Counted from the first letter of the stretch, positions 15,424 through 25,192 are shown. The stretch: 64,000 nucleotides of DNA from Candidatus Acetothermia bacterium (GCA_016179105.1 JACOSB010000114.1:1-64000); one strand, 5' to 3'. Notes: generated by a model from the sequence alone, not told the origin. Numbers and translations: made by a program.

Positions 15424-16865
15424 CCCTTAATGTTGCAGATCGGGATCAAGCGGGCCACTTTCTGACCGATGCCAACTTCGTGGGAGACGCGCACGACTTC
15501 ATCCAAATCCTTGTAGGCTCCAGGCGCTTCTTCGGCGATCGTCGCTTTACTCTGACCGCGCACATAAATCCCGCGCTCTTTCAGTTCTTGCACTAACTTA
15601 TCGGCACGGTACTCCCGCGTGGCCCGCGAGCGACTCATCAGGCGCCCCGCTCCGTGGGCGGTGCTCCCAAATGTGAGATCCATCGCGATCTGTGATCCCA
15701 CCAAGATATAAGTCCCCGTGCCCATCGATCCCGGAATAATTACGGGCTGGCCGATGTTTTGAAATGCCTTGGGTAATTCTCGACGTCCGGCAGGGAACGA
15801 ACGCGTTGCGCCCTTGCGATGGACGTACACTTCTTTAAGTTTTCCTTCGATCGAGTGCACTTCTTTCTTTCCTATATTATGGGCCACATCGTAGAGCAAG
15901 TTCATCTGAAGCTCTTGCCAGCTTTTATGAAAAACTTTTTCAAAACACTCGCGCGCGCGCCACATGATGAGCTGACGGTTCGTCCAGGCAAAGTTGATCC
16001 CGCAGTTCATCGCTGCGTAATAATCTTCGGCGAGCCTGCTGCCGGCGGGCGCGCAAGCGAGCTGGCGATCGGGCAAGGAATTCAAAAGATCTCTATGCTC
16101 GCGCTCGATGTATTTGAGATAGTCTGTGCAAATCTGATGGCCATAGCCGCGGCTGCCACAATGAATTGTGAAGACAATTTGGTCCTTGAAGAGCCCAAAG
16201 TGCTGAGCGATTTTTTCGTCAAAAATGTCAGCCACGCGCTGCACTTCAACAAAGTGATTTCCGGAACCCAGTGATCCCAATTGTTCTTGCGCTCGCTCGT
16301 TGGCATCGTTGGAGACTTTGCTCGGGTCCGCGCCGGGACGGACGCCAGTATCCTCGCAGTGCTCCAAGTCAGATGCGACAGCCAAGCCTCGGTCGAGCGC
16401 CCAGGCGACGCCGCGACGCGCGACGTCATCGATCTCAGTTTTTGAAAGTTTTCCGACGATGCTGCCCTTCCCGATGCCGCTCGGGATCTGACTGAACAGC
16501 AGATCGACGAGTTGCTCTTCTTTGCTCTTCAGGTCTGAAATCGTCAAATTCGACTTACAGATGCGAACTCCGCAATTGATGTCATAGCCGATACCGCCGG
16601 GGGAGATGGCGCCGTGCTGCGTGTCGAGAGCCGCGACGCCGCCCACGGGAAAACCGTAGCCCTGATGTGCATCGGGCAACGTGATACTATACTTATAGAT
16701 GCCCGGCATGTGGGCCATATGACAGGCCTGCTTGAGCGTATCATCCTCCTGCATTTTTTGGAGCAATGCTTCACTCGCGAAGATACGTGCGGGCACTTTC
16801 ATGCCACCCTGAGGCGGGATTTCCCAAACATAGTCGCTGAGTTGTTTTAATTCTATCTGTCCCAT
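15420..16865 (-). CDS. rtcB: RNA-splicing ligase RtcB
   Basis: GTP- and Mn-dependent ligase joining 2',3'-cyclic phosphate or 3'-phosphate RNA to 5'-OH ends, used in tRNA splicing or repair. 481 residues, normal for the family. Landmarks: LPDAHQGYGFPVGGVAA, GGIGYDINCGVR with the Mn ligands Asp95 and Cys98, GSGNHFVE, HCGSRGYGHQ, and the guanylylated His in GSTAHGAGRLMSR near residue 404. SD GAGAGGAAG before ATG 16865. Coupled to folE by ATGA overlap. No archease (the RtcB activator) or RtcA is nearby. Confidence 0.97.
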   Translation of the reverse strand: MGQIELKQLSDYVWEIPPQGGMKVPARIFASEALLQKMQEDDTLKQACHMAHMPGIYKYSITLPDAHQGYGFPVGGVAALDTQHGAISPGGIGYDINCGVRICKSNLTISDLKSKEEQLVDLLFSQIPSGIGKGSIVGKLSKTEIDDVARRGVAWALDRGLAVASDLEHCEDTGVRPGADPSKVSNDANERAQEQLGSLGSGNHFVEVQRVADIFDEKIAQHFGLFKDQIVFTIHCGSRGYGHQICTDYLKYIEREHRDLLNSLPDRQLACAPAGSRLAEDYYAAMNCGINFAWTNRQLIMWRARECFEKVFHKSWQELQMNLLYDVAHNIGKKEVHSIEGKLKEVYVHRKGATRSFPAGRRELPKAFQNIGQPVIIPGSMGTGTYILVGSQIAMDLTFGSTAHGAGRLMSRSRATREYRADKLVQELKERGIYVRGQSKATIAEEAPGAYKDLDEVVRVSHEVGIGQKVARLIPICNIKG

Positions 16866-16939
16866 AAAGTACTTCCTCTCTAAAATTGTCTTCGCAGACA
16901 GGAAGTCTGACGGGTGAAACTCTTCTGGCTTCCGCTCTT

Positions 16940-16968
16940 ATTATATCTGTGTGGGAGAAAGACTCCAA
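16940..16968 (-). promoter_or_regulatory. Promoter of rtcB-folE
   Basis: Minus strand reads TTGGAG (16963-16968), 17-base spacer, then a perfect TATAAT (16940-16945). The predicted start near 16933 gives a leader of about 68 bases before rtcB. Confidence 0.55.
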
Positions 16969-16984
16969 GCGCTGAAACTATCTC

Positions 16985-17013
16985 TTCACTACTCCTCCTT
17001 AACGTGCTATAAT
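16985..17013 (+). promoter_or_regulatory. Promoter of the secreted-protein gene at 17041
   Basis: TTCACT (16985-16990), 17-base spacer, then a perfect TATAAT (17008-17013). It is divergent from and back-to-back with the rtcB promoter. The gene at 17041 starts about 21 bases after the predicted transcript start. Confidence 0.6.
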
Positions 17014-17040
17014 TGAGTAGAAGAAAGTGAACTGGGAATT

Positions 17041-17784
17041 ATGAAAAGGTTGCTTTTGACCGGATTGATTCTAATGTTACTCAGCCCCTTGATGATGGTC
17101 CGGGCCCAGACGGGCGCTTATATCCAGGGGAAGGGTTCGCAGGGCTGGGAGATCAACATCCAAGGCTCCCGAGGCACGTTCCAAGCGAACGGGGAAACCT
17201 GGGATGTCGAGTACATTTTGAACTCGCTCGGTCAGAATAATTTCGCAAACACTCTCTGGTTTCTCGGGCGGAAGTCGCAGAATTACCTGTTGCTTTTCGT
17301 CTCCGTGAATACCGAGGGCACCGTTTTTGAAATAGATTTCTTCGATTACCAAAAAAACTCTCTTCCCTACGACAAATTCCAGGGCAACTACAACATCACC
17401 GGGTTGAGAGCTGCTCCTACCAAAAAACCTAACTACGTTCCTGAGGGAAAAGTGCCAGACTACCAAGGCGTAGACTTCCGAGTTTCCTCTCCATACTCCC
17501 AAGTCTCGCCCGCCGAAGGGAAGGTCTCTTTTATCGGCTTCAACTTGATTGTCTATCCCACCTATCATCTGATGATAAACTCGAACTGGAGTGAGTTTTG
17601 GGGAATTGGGCTGGATCCCAAGACCAGCCATACCTATCATCTGATCTACTACACCAACAATCGTCAAGCCTGGCTGGTTGACCTCTGGACCGGCCAAGTG
17701 AACGATTTCCCACTCGGTCAAGCAGCGATCACGGGCGGCAAGGTCTATGCCCCTCACCCGGTCACTCTCTCAGCCCCCAAGTAA
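17041..17784 (+). CDS. Secreted protein of unknown function
   Basis: 247 residues. Signal peptide about residues 1-22 (KRLLLTGLILMLLSPLMMVRA, cleavage likely before QTG). The mature part is rich in Gly, Asn, Tyr and Trp with alternating beta pattern, and without Cys after the signal. Two similar stretches, YPTYHLMINSNWSEFWGIGL and HTYHLIYYTNNRQAWLVDL, hint at an internal repeat of a beta-strand pair. No family recognised. It is transcribed alone from its own promoter, convergent with the DUF4384-like gene. Confidence 0.7.
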   Translation: MKRLLLTGLILMLLSPLMMVRAQTGAYIQGKGSQGWEINIQGSRGTFQANGETWDVEYILNSLGQNNFANTLWFLGRKSQNYLLLFVSVNTEGTVFEIDFFDYQKNSLPYDKFQGNYNITGLRAAPTKKPNYVPEGKVPDYQGVDFRVSSPYSQVSPAEGKVSFIGFNLIVYPTYHLMINSNWSEFWGIGLDPKTSHTYHLIYYTNNRQAWLVDLWTGQVNDFPLGQAAITGGKVYAPHPVTLSAPK

Positions 17785-17861
17785 TCTGAACTGCTACCAG
17801 TTCACTACGACAGCCAAAAAAAACGGCAGAATCGCGGAGACCACGGAGTATTCACGGAAGA

Positions 17862-17898
17862 CACGGAAAGAGGAAGACTGTTCTCCGCACTTTCCGTG
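17862..17898. repeat. Inverted repeat between convergent genes
   Basis: 9-bp perfect arms CACGGAAAG (17862-17870) and CTTTCCGTG (17890-17898) with a 19-base loop, in a patch of repeated CCACGGAG/CACGGAAG words. It lies between convergent genes ending at 17784 and 17963, so it could act as a weak bidirectional terminator. No U-run follows on either strand. Confidence 0.4.
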
Positions 17899-17962
17899 GT
17901 GTTTCCATGGTTCATGCTCTGGAGAAGCAAGAGAGTTGGTGTGCAAAGATCGCGACCTAAGG

Positions 17963-20011
17963 TCATTTGATCGTAAAGGTCGCGAAGTGCAGCTCACTCT
18001 TGCCATCGGGGCCTATGGTTGTGAACTCGATCGTAAATTGCTCGCCATTATTGCCTTTTGGCTCAACCTGTTTGCCGGAATTATCTTTCTGATCCCAGAC
18101 GTACTGCTGTTCGCGCTCAACAAAGATCGGAGTAGGTGTCTGTGGTGGTACGTAGACGACGACTTGACTGCTATTCTTAATCAGCCAAGGAGCACTGTTG
18201 GGAAATTGAATCGCTCGGTTGCACCCATTGTGGAATGTGATCCCCACAGGAGCTCCCTTACTGTAGGCCTGCTGTGTATTTACGCTGGCGCAGGTACTCG
18301 AGCTGCCACTCGTCAGCGTATTCTGGTCGAGGATGAAACGTACATTCACGAAGTCAGAGTCTATGGCGGAGGAGACATTCAGCTCAACACCCAGCTCGAC
18401 TCGGAGCAGGTTTCTGGTGATTCCTAGCTGGTTCATCAGGTTGTCCAGTGAGATCGACTTCGAGCAAATAAACGGGGTATCTGTGTCTGGTCGCTGGCCG
18501 GTCTCCAGAACCTTACAAACCACCCGTGTGGTATACCTCTTAGTACGCGTGTCGACGATACGCAGGACGGCTGCTGCCTGGGCGTTTACCTTGTTCGGTC
18601 CCATATCCTCTTGCCGGGGGAGCTGAGTAAAGTCATACTTTAAACTCACTTGAACTTGATTGCCTGTATCAGGCGCTTTGACAGGGGGGTCCGGCAGGCT
18701 GGGCAGGGTAGCCACACCCTGTTTTTTTGCCCGAAGCGCAACCACATTCCCCTGGGTTATTACTTTCCCATCACCGTCTTCGATGGGCGGGGTGCGCACG
18801 GGCGGCCGTTGAAGACAATCGGACTCTCCCGCCGGGATCACCTCAACTTGCTGATCAAGGGCTGGAACTTGCTTATCAGGGTTCTGTCCATCTTTAAAGA
18901 AGACGGTCAGTTTCACCGGATATGTTCCGACGTTGTAATATGTATGCGTCTTAAGGGGGTCTGGAGGGATTACCTCCACGGGAGGAGCGGTCGGATCGCC
19001 GAAATCCCAGACATATTTCGTGATCTCCGATCTGGGTACGGAGCCTGAGGCATCGAACTGTACCGGGGTCCCTGCGCAGCCCGGATTGTCGACCTTGAAG
19101 TGAGCGAACGGGGGCGGCAGCGGTTCTAACAGGAAGTTCACTTTGTCGGAGCTACTTAGGCTGAAGTCGCAGGGTTGCTTGAGGCCCGGTGAAGATTGTA
19201 GCTTGCAGTCTAGTTGAGTCTTAAACCGATCGGCGCGGGCCTTCAACCGATAGCGAATTCCTGTGTTGAGTATTAGCGTCTTAGGAGGTGTCGCTATACT
19301 AAGGTAGGTCCAATCGTTTACCTTGGTATTGTTACTTAAGTCTTCCAAGTAGAATTGGGCGCCGGGGATCTCGTTTCCCGCAGAGTCGATCACGCTAACA
19401 ATGAGATTCACTTCATTTCCCGAAGTGGGTTTTAAAGGGACAACGCTATAACGCGTCCAATCGGCCGTCCACTGGCTGCGGGTCAAGCCTTGGTCGCGGA
19501 TGAGCGTCTCAATGCCGAGCCGGACAATTTCCGGCTCGGTGCCCAGAAGACGGAATTGCTCAAGGCCGAGACTCAAGTCGAGTGGCCTTTGCGTAGCGAT
19601 TGCCTGGACGAAGTGCAGACCATCATTCTCGATGGGAAATCCCTTCATGAAATCTTCGGGAAAGGCATACTCTCCGGAGGGCAGGAAGTTTTTCTGCACA
19701 GCGCGGTTGGGAAAGAGCAGCCGCACTTCTCCTGTTTTGACCGCGACATCGTACAGATACATGAAGGCGGACTGCTGCGGGAGCGTACGGAGCGTAAAGT
19801 GAACGAACTCTGCGGCTGTCGCATTCCGGATGTACGCTCCTTGGCGCATCGAGACAGCGATGGCAAGCTCAGGAGATTCTGCGGGGTTTTTGACGATGAC
19901 CCCCGGCGGTGATCCTTCATTCCCGACTTGGCCTTGGCTGGGCAGCAAGCTCAGGGCTCCTGCCACGACCGCCAGCCCCAGAACGAACAGAAACTTGACG
20001 CTATTCTTCAT
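17963..20011 (-). CDS. Secreted DUF4384-like and PKD-domain protein
   Basis: 682 residues from ATG 20011, chosen for its GAGGAGG SD; a reading from 20038 adds nine poorly placed residues. Signal peptide about residues 1-28. Residues about 40-140 resemble DUF4384, a beta-sandwich in stress- or envelope-linked proteins: the YLYDVAVKTGEVRLLFPN pattern, SGEYAFPE, then FVQAIATQRPLDL. Near residues 310-390 is a PKD domain (VQFDASGSVPRSEITKYVWD, HTYYNVGTYPVKLTVF). The C-terminal part is beta-rich with Cys pairs, and ends HFATFTIK. Probably extracellular or surface-bound. It follows the protease/beta-helix gene on the same strand after 140 bases and may be co-transcribed. Confidence 0.7.
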   Translation of the reverse strand: MKNSVKFLFVLGLAVVAGALSLLPSQGQVGNEGSPPGVIVKNPAESPELAIAVSMRQGAYIRNATAAEFVHFTLRTLPQQSAFMYLYDVAVKTGEVRLLFPNRAVQKNFLPSGEYAFPEDFMKGFPIENDGLHFVQAIATQRPLDLSLGLEQFRLLGTEPEIVRLGIETLIRDQGLTRSQWTADWTRYSVVPLKPTSGNEVNLIVSVIDSAGNEIPGAQFYLEDLSNNTKVNDWTYLSIATPPKTLILNTGIRYRLKARADRFKTQLDCKLQSSPGLKQPCDFSLSSSDKVNFLLEPLPPPFAHFKVDNPGCAGTPVQFDASGSVPRSEITKYVWDFGDPTAPPVEVIPPDPLKTHTYYNVGTYPVKLTVFFKDGQNPDKQVPALDQQVEVIPAGESDCLQRPPVRTPPIEDGDGKVITQGNVVALRAKKQGVATLPSLPDPPVKAPDTGNQVQVSLKYDFTQLPRQEDMGPNKVNAQAAAVLRIVDTRTKRYTTRVVCKVLETGQRPDTDTPFICSKSISLDNLMNQLGITRNLLRVELGVELNVSSAIDSDFVNVRFILDQNTLTSGSSSTCASVNTQQAYSKGAPVGITFHNGCNRAIQFPNSAPWLIKNSSQVVVYVPPQTPTPIFVEREQQYVWDQKDNSGKQVEPKGNNGEQFTIEFTTIGPDGKSELHFATFTIK

Positions 20012-20150
20012 GGCAACCTCCTCATTAGATTTGTGCATTCGAATCCTTCAGTGCTGCAATGGTTTCAGTCTCTGACACCAAGAAAGCTTCATGGTGAATC
20101 TGAGCATCCCGTTTCATCTTATCTCGTTTTTCATCTCGCATCATTTCATC

Positions 20151-22784
20151 CTACGGCACACAGACCTGCCCGTCGGGCAGATTCTTGAATGGGTGATTTC
20201 CCGGGTTGCCCATGCCGTTCCGATGGCCCAATTTGTTATTGCTCTCAATCAAGTTACCGTCTTGGAAAACCACTCGACCCTCGAACTTATCTTCATCGTA
20301 GCCGCATCGCTTCAGCATAGCCGCCACACCCCAGTCGGCGTTGTTCTTAATCATCGTGTTGCTTATCGTCATCTGCGATTTTTTGCTTAGCTCGATCCCA
20401 TCACAGAACGAACCCGCTCTTGCACACAAGGAGGCTTTTCCGTTATCCTCGACAGTGCTGCCTTCTACTCTCACGGATGCCGAATCCCCCGCCATGAGGC
20501 CACGAAACCCGTTGCCGATGACCTGCGTATGAGTGAGGGTCGCCGCAGCCGAATCCCTCACGAAGAAGCCATCGACTCCATTGTTCGAGACTTGCGAGTT
20601 CTGGATTTCGATCATACCTGCGTCTCTCACGAAAATACCTTGGCCTTTGCTGTCAGTAACGCGAGAGTTATTGAGGCTTGCTTTGGCTGTCCCCCCGACG
20701 AAGAGGCCGAGTATGTTGCCCGAGAGGGTGGAGTCCGTAAGACTCGCCTGAGCGGAGCCGCCCACTGAGAGACCAAAAGAATTCTCGGAGATAACCGTCC
20801 TCTCTTTGATTTCTACTAGCGTGGTCTGCCCTGTAGCCTCGGTGACGAAGATACCGGCCCCGGCATTCCCCGAAATCCTTCCGCTGGCGATCGTAGCTTT
20901 ACTACCGTCCTCCACGACGATACCATGCCCGAAATCACCGTTAGGATCGCGTTTTGTGCCCTTGGCCTGCGTCCCTTCTTTGAGCGCGCCAAGCTTGCTC
21001 AGCATCGAGCCCCCCGTCACAAAGACTCCGGCGCCGATGTTGCTCTCAAATCCATCATCAGTCAAAGTGGCTTTCGACTTGCTCCGTAGCACGAGTCCCT
21101 TATCTTTGTTGCCCACAAACGTGTTGAACTTAAAGCTGGCAGAAGCATCCGTCAGGCTGGCCCCTGCGCCTTCGTTCTCGACGATGCGATTATTCTGTAC
21201 CGCCAACTCCGAAGACCTAACGTCCAATCCTTCCCGCTGGTTGCGCTCTAAGACGTTATCTTCCAGGATTACCCCCGTACTATCCAAGACACGAATTCCT
21301 TTACGCCCGCCGCGAATCGTGAGCGCTTGCACGGTGACCTGTTTCGTCCCGTCGATGGTGATCACATCGTTGCTCCCGTCTCCCAACAGAGTCGTGCGTG
21401 CAGCTCCGACGCCGAGCAGCGTGAGTGATTTGGTAATTCGGACGTTTTCCTGGCAAATCCCTTCGTCCACTAGGATTATTTCTCCCTCACGCACATTGCT
21501 GATCGCACTTTGCAAAGACGTAAACTCCCCCGCTTCGGGGCGTCCTTGAATCCGCACCTTACAGAGTGCTGCTCGCGCTAGGCTGACAGGTTTTGTCGAA
21601 GAAACAGTGAAGCCTCCCTCATCGGTGACAGTGAGAGTCACGAGGGGATCACGATCGCGAGCAATTTGCTGATCGCTAAAAGTAAAGGTCACTTTTTGTC
21701 CGGAGAGAGTCGCTTCGTTGTTGCCATCGCCGTTGACGTCAAAAGCCCACTCAAATTTGATAATCTGGCCATCGGGATCAAAAGACCCCTGGTCGGCGCA
21801 TTGAGATAAGAAAGCACAGGCATCGAACGTGATAACCTCTCCGGGTTTGGGTTTCATCGGCTGCCAACTAAATCGGGCCACCGGGGCTCGATTGATCTGG
21901 GCTTCCCGCAGCAGGGCAGAGGCGGAGTTGATGGACCGTGCCACGGTCTGCCCCCCTTGAATCCCACATAGGATGCCGACGACCAAACCAGTCTTGCGGT
22001 CGATCACCGGCCCACCGCTCATGCCCACCTCTGAAGAGGGGTCAGCAAAGAGAAGTCCTGTCAGCTCGTTGATATTGGAGAGGGTCGCGGGGCGGACATC
22101 CAGAGTTGGACTCAACCGCGATCGCAGTGCTGGGAAGCCGCGCAGCGTGATCGACTGGTCTCTTTGCAAGGTGCGCGCATCCCAGGGCACCAAGAGTCGC
22201 CTCGAAGTGAGTTTCCGTTCGAGTTCTGCAGCGACTTCCTCGGGTTTTAGGGGAGTAACCTTCAGCTCGTCGATCTTGTTCGTCAAGTCATCGAGATCAT
22301 TGAAGTCGTTCTCGATTCGGGCGCTGATCTGCAAGAGCGCCAAATCGAGTTTGGGGAGGTCTCTTACGATGTTTGCGAGATAACGGGGCACAGCGGGGTT
22401 ATTCTCCCCATTCTCGGTGACGAGAAGAATGACGCGGTCGGCTGAGCTGCTGGTGGGGATGTCTTGACAAGCCTCTGCTGCCGAGGCATTGTGAATGAGA
22501 TGAGAATTAGTCAAGGCTCGGCCATCGAGGTGCAGGATGAAGCCGGAGCCGGTTCGTTGGAGCTGGTTTCCCTGAAAAGCTGCAACCTGGACGACGGGCG
22601 AGATGGACTTTGTTGGCTGTTCATGCACGGGTAAACCAATAGCCCCATTAAAAAATTCTAGTGCTGAGACTGAGGAGTGCTCAGTGATGAACCAGGGAAT
22701 CACCATTGCGTGAGGGGTAGCTCGAGCCACTTGCAGGAAGAAGAGCATCACGATCGCCAGCAGCCACATTAGCGTTGCGCGCAT
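20151..22784 (-). CDS. Secreted trypsin-like protease with PKD-type and right-handed beta-helix domains
   Basis: 877 residues. Signal peptide 1-22. Residues about 65-270 form a trypsin/HtrA-like protease with intact triad: His95 in ALTNSHLIHN, Asp147 in KLDLALLQIS, Ser256 in VGMSGGPVIDRKTGLVVGIL. Residues about 300-400 are PKD-like (PVARFSW, FDPDGQIIKFEWAFDVNGDG, VTLTVTDEGG). Residues about 410-860 are a right-handed beta-helix of NosD/pectate-lyase type, starting with FTSLQSAISNVREGEIILVD and ILLGD-like turns, with repeats of N.I..N...G. Such helices often bind or cut polysaccharide. A longer paralogue is encoded at 25495-28614. Substrate unknown. Confidence 0.82.
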   Translation of the reverse strand: MRATLMWLLAIVMLFFLQVARATPHAMVIPWFITEHSSVSALEFFNGAIGLPVHEQPTKSISPVVQVAAFQGNQLQRTGSGFILHLDGRALTNSHLIHNASAAEACQDIPTSSSADRVILLVTENGENNPAVPRYLANIVRDLPKLDLALLQISARIENDFNDLDDLTNKIDELKVTPLKPEEVAAELERKLTSRRLLVPWDARTLQRDQSITLRGFPALRSRLSPTLDVRPATLSNINELTGLLFADPSSEVGMSGGPVIDRKTGLVVGILCGIQGGQTVARSINSASALLREAQINRAPVARFSWQPMKPKPGEVITFDACAFLSQCADQGSFDPDGQIIKFEWAFDVNGDGNNEATLSGQKVTFTFSDQQIARDRDPLVTLTVTDEGGFTVSSTKPVSLARAALCKVRIQGRPEAGEFTSLQSAISNVREGEIILVDEGICQENVRITKSLTLLGVGAARTTLLGDGSNDVITIDGTKQVTVQALTIRGGRKGIRVLDSTGVILEDNVLERNQREGLDVRSSELAVQNNRIVENEGAGASLTDASASFKFNTFVGNKDKGLVLRSKSKATLTDDGFESNIGAGVFVTGGSMLSKLGALKEGTQAKGTKRDPNGDFGHGIVVEDGSKATIASGRISGNAGAGIFVTEATGQTTLVEIKERTVISENSFGLSVGGSAQASLTDSTLSGNILGLFVGGTAKASLNNSRVTDSKGQGIFVRDAGMIEIQNSQVSNNGVDGFFVRDSAAATLTHTQVIGNGFRGLMAGDSASVRVEGSTVEDNGKASLCARAGSFCDGIELSKKSQMTISNTMIKNNADWGVAAMLKRCGYDEDKFEGRVVFQDGNLIESNNKLGHRNGMGNPGNHPFKNLPDGQVCVP

Positions 22785-22864
22785 TTCATTTCTCCTTTTC
22801 GTCGTAGAGGCTTAGACCCCTTGTATAGTGAGCAGCTCTTCCCATCAGACACCCTCTATCTTGT

Positions 22865-25192
22865 TTACCCTCCGCGACACTTGCCGTTGAGACAGTAGAC
22901 GACATCTAGGTTGTCTAAAGGGTGAGACCCATGATTCTTGATGGTATCAGTACGATAGGCAAAGAGGCTGTTTCCCTCCACGATGTGGATCAATGGCTGA
23001 TCCGCACCGAACATGATCTGAGCATCATCAAAGAGTTTTCTCTGTTCTTCTACATCCAGCGTCGCTGACGCCTGGCGATACAGCGCGTCGATCTGCTTCT
23101 CAGATTCTGTCGCGTTCTTGGGACAGTCGACGTTCCAGAAGTGTAAGTTGCCATCACACAGGTAGACATTTACGCCTACTTCCGGAGCGCTCGACGATGT
23201 CAACCCTATTAAGATCGCCTCATAATCGCCGGCATTCAGCTTATCGACCTCCGCTTGGAAGTCCATAGGCTCGGGCTTGATTTTCACGCCAATCTTCCTG
23301 GCATCACCAGCAATTTGCTTAATCATTTCCTCACGGATCGTGTTGCCGACGTTGGTATTGAGAGTGAACTCAAGTTTTCCGGCCGGGTTGCCACGTCCCT
23401 GGAAGTTCGCCGGGACGATACGAATCCCGTCTGGCCCTTTCACTAGACCGACTTTGTCCAAAAGCTCGTCAGCTTTCCTAGGGGCAAACGGAAATTTTGC
23501 CGTCTGTTCCCATCTGTTGAGCACGTTCAGGTCTTGCCCAAGGCGCTCGATGAAGAACTGAGAGTTGACTGGGATGTGGCTGTACTGCTCGACGCCTAAG
23601 CCCAAGAGAATGTTCTTCTTAATCGTGGCGCGGTCCGTGATCATGCTCATCGCTTGGCGGAATTCTCTGGAGTTGAAAAGGGCGCGCAGCGTCGGGTTCT
23701 TCGTCGTCCAGCTGACGACCCAAAACGTCGTACCGAAGACAGCCATACCTGAGTCAATATCATCATTGACCGGGAAGTTCTTAGAGGCTTTATCCGATTG
23801 TAAAACCGCGATGTCTTCGGAACGTGGTCTGACGAAGTCTGTCTGTCCATTGCGGAACTGCGCGAGCGCTATCTCTTGGCCCTGAGTTGGAGCGAACAGA
23901 ATGCGTATGCCGTCGAGATATGGCAATTGATTACCCTTCTCGTCGGTCTCCCAGAAGAAGGGGTTGCGCTTGTATTCAGCCACCGCGTTCGGGTCCAGCT
24001 TGGTCAAGATATAGTTGCTCGTTCCGATGCCGACCAGCTTATCGAGAGGTGTCGTCAAGCCCAACGCGGTGTTAAAGTCCTTGGGAGATCTCTCCACATT
24101 GGGAACTAGTTCCAGAACTTTCTTCTTGTTGAAGATGACAATACTGCCCATGATACCTACAAAGTGGCTGCGTGCCCTGGCACAGGTGAAAGTGATCTTG
24201 TTCGATGCCTCGACCCTGATCGTCGGGAGCTTGCTGTCGCCGCAGGCGATGACGTCCCGCGTCGAAGTGGCAATATCCTTGGGGAAAATCAAATTTTCAT
24301 AGGTGAAGCGAACGTCTTCCGCCGTGACGGGATCGCCGTTGGAGAATTTGACCCCCTTGCGGATCGTGAATGTAACGGCCTGACCGCCGCTCGGGATGGG
24401 GTTGGCTTGAGCACGCACTTCCCCGGCGGGGTTCTGCTCCGTGTGAATGTTGACGTACAGATCTCCGTTCAAGAGCGCATCGAAGAAGTCTTTGGTCAGT
24501 GGCTCTTTGTCGCTACCTTTCCAGACGCCCTCGACCGTGACGGACGGGACGCTCACGTTGGGCTGCTGGGGGTTGAGAGCGCCACCCGTCGGGCAGTCGC
24601 CGGCACAGATCGTGCGGATGACGGGGCCGGCCTCGCCTGTCTTCGCTCGATGGAAATGGATAGCGCGGGCTGGTCCGGTGAGGTTTGAGTAACTGATTCT
24701 GTAGGCCACTTCAAGCCTGGCTTGGTCGAGCCTGAGTGAAGCAATGCCCACACCTCCACGGTAGTTGACTGGAAGCGGCCTTGGTGAAGGAACTTCTTGA
24801 CCGCGGGTGATTGTACCACTTGCGGAGGCACACGGACAAGTATTCTTAACTTCAAAGGCCTCTGCCAGTGCTGGAATTGTTCCAGTGGTTAGAGAGTCAA
24901 ATAACACACCCGTGGTCTGAACCGAAGTATTGTCCGTGCTAGTGATCACATTGAGAGTTCGGACGCGAGAGATGAACGTAAACGTCATGACGCCGCCGCA
25001 GGTAGCGTTTTTTGCCTCGTCCGGGTTTGGCATATCCTCGTTCTTAAAGATGTACGGGTTTAGGCCGCCCTGGGCACCAATCTTGAGGCAGTCTCCTGCG
25101 AGCGCGTTTACAGCCCCAAGATTGCCGAAGATCCCTGCAACAACGATCAATGTGAGAATCCACACTTGGCGAAGAAAGATTGGGTTCTGCAT
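22865..25192 (-). CDS. Solute-binding protein family 5 (peptide-type) with an inserted CHRD domain
   Basis: 775 residues. Signal peptide about 1-31. The SBP_bac_5 fold begins near residue 36 and reaches PALAEAFEVKN (107-117). It then breaks at a CHRD-type domain (about 123-265: GVGIASLRLD, YRISYSNLTGPARAIHFHRA, DLYVNIHTEQNPAGEVRAQ), and resumes at VTFTIRKGVKFSNGDPVTAE (273 on), the strand that normally follows directly. The rest is standard for the family (YLDGIRILFA, FREAMSM-like FRQAMSMITDRATIKK). Family members bind oligopeptides, nickel or opines for ABC import. No permease or ATPase is adjacent, so it may serve as a surface or sensing receptor. Confidence 0.82.
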   Translation of the reverse strand: MQNPIFLRQVWILTLIVVAGIFGNLGAVNALAGDCLKIGAQGGLNPYIFKNEDMPNPDEAKNATCGGVMTFTFISRVRTLNVITSTDNTSVQTTGVLFDSLTTGTIPALAEAFEVKNTCPCASASGTITRGQEVPSPRPLPVNYRGGVGIASLRLDQARLEVAYRISYSNLTGPARAIHFHRAKTGEAGPVIRTICAGDCPTGGALNPQQPNVSVPSVTVEGVWKGSDKEPLTKDFFDALLNGDLYVNIHTEQNPAGEVRAQANPIPSGGQAVTFTIRKGVKFSNGDPVTAEDVRFTYENLIFPKDIATSTRDVIACGDSKLPTIRVEASNKITFTCARARSHFVGIMGSIVIFNKKKVLELVPNVERSPKDFNTALGLTTPLDKLVGIGTSNYILTKLDPNAVAEYKRNPFFWETDEKGNQLPYLDGIRILFAPTQGQEIALAQFRNGQTDFVRPRSEDIAVLQSDKASKNFPVNDDIDSGMAVFGTTFWVVSWTTKNPTLRALFNSREFRQAMSMITDRATIKKNILLGLGVEQYSHIPVNSQFFIERLGQDLNVLNRWEQTAKFPFAPRKADELLDKVGLVKGPDGIRIVPANFQGRGNPAGKLEFTLNTNVGNTIREEMIKQIAGDARKIGVKIKPEPMDFQAEVDKLNAGDYEAILIGLTSSSAPEVGVNVYLCDGNLHFWNVDCPKNATESEKQIDALYRQASATLDVEEQRKLFDDAQIMFGADQPLIHIVEGNSLFAYRTDTIKNHGSHPLDNLDVVYCLNGKCRGG

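Noticed and set aside
17077-17757. 226-residue minus-strand reading opposite the secreted gene at 17041
   Set aside because: Shadow of a gene that has a signal peptide and a promoter on the plus strand.
17747-18427. 226-residue reading on the plus strand across the convergent gap and antisense to the DUF4384-like gene
   Set aside because: Opposite strand of a well-supported secreted protein, no SD, and low-complexity composition.
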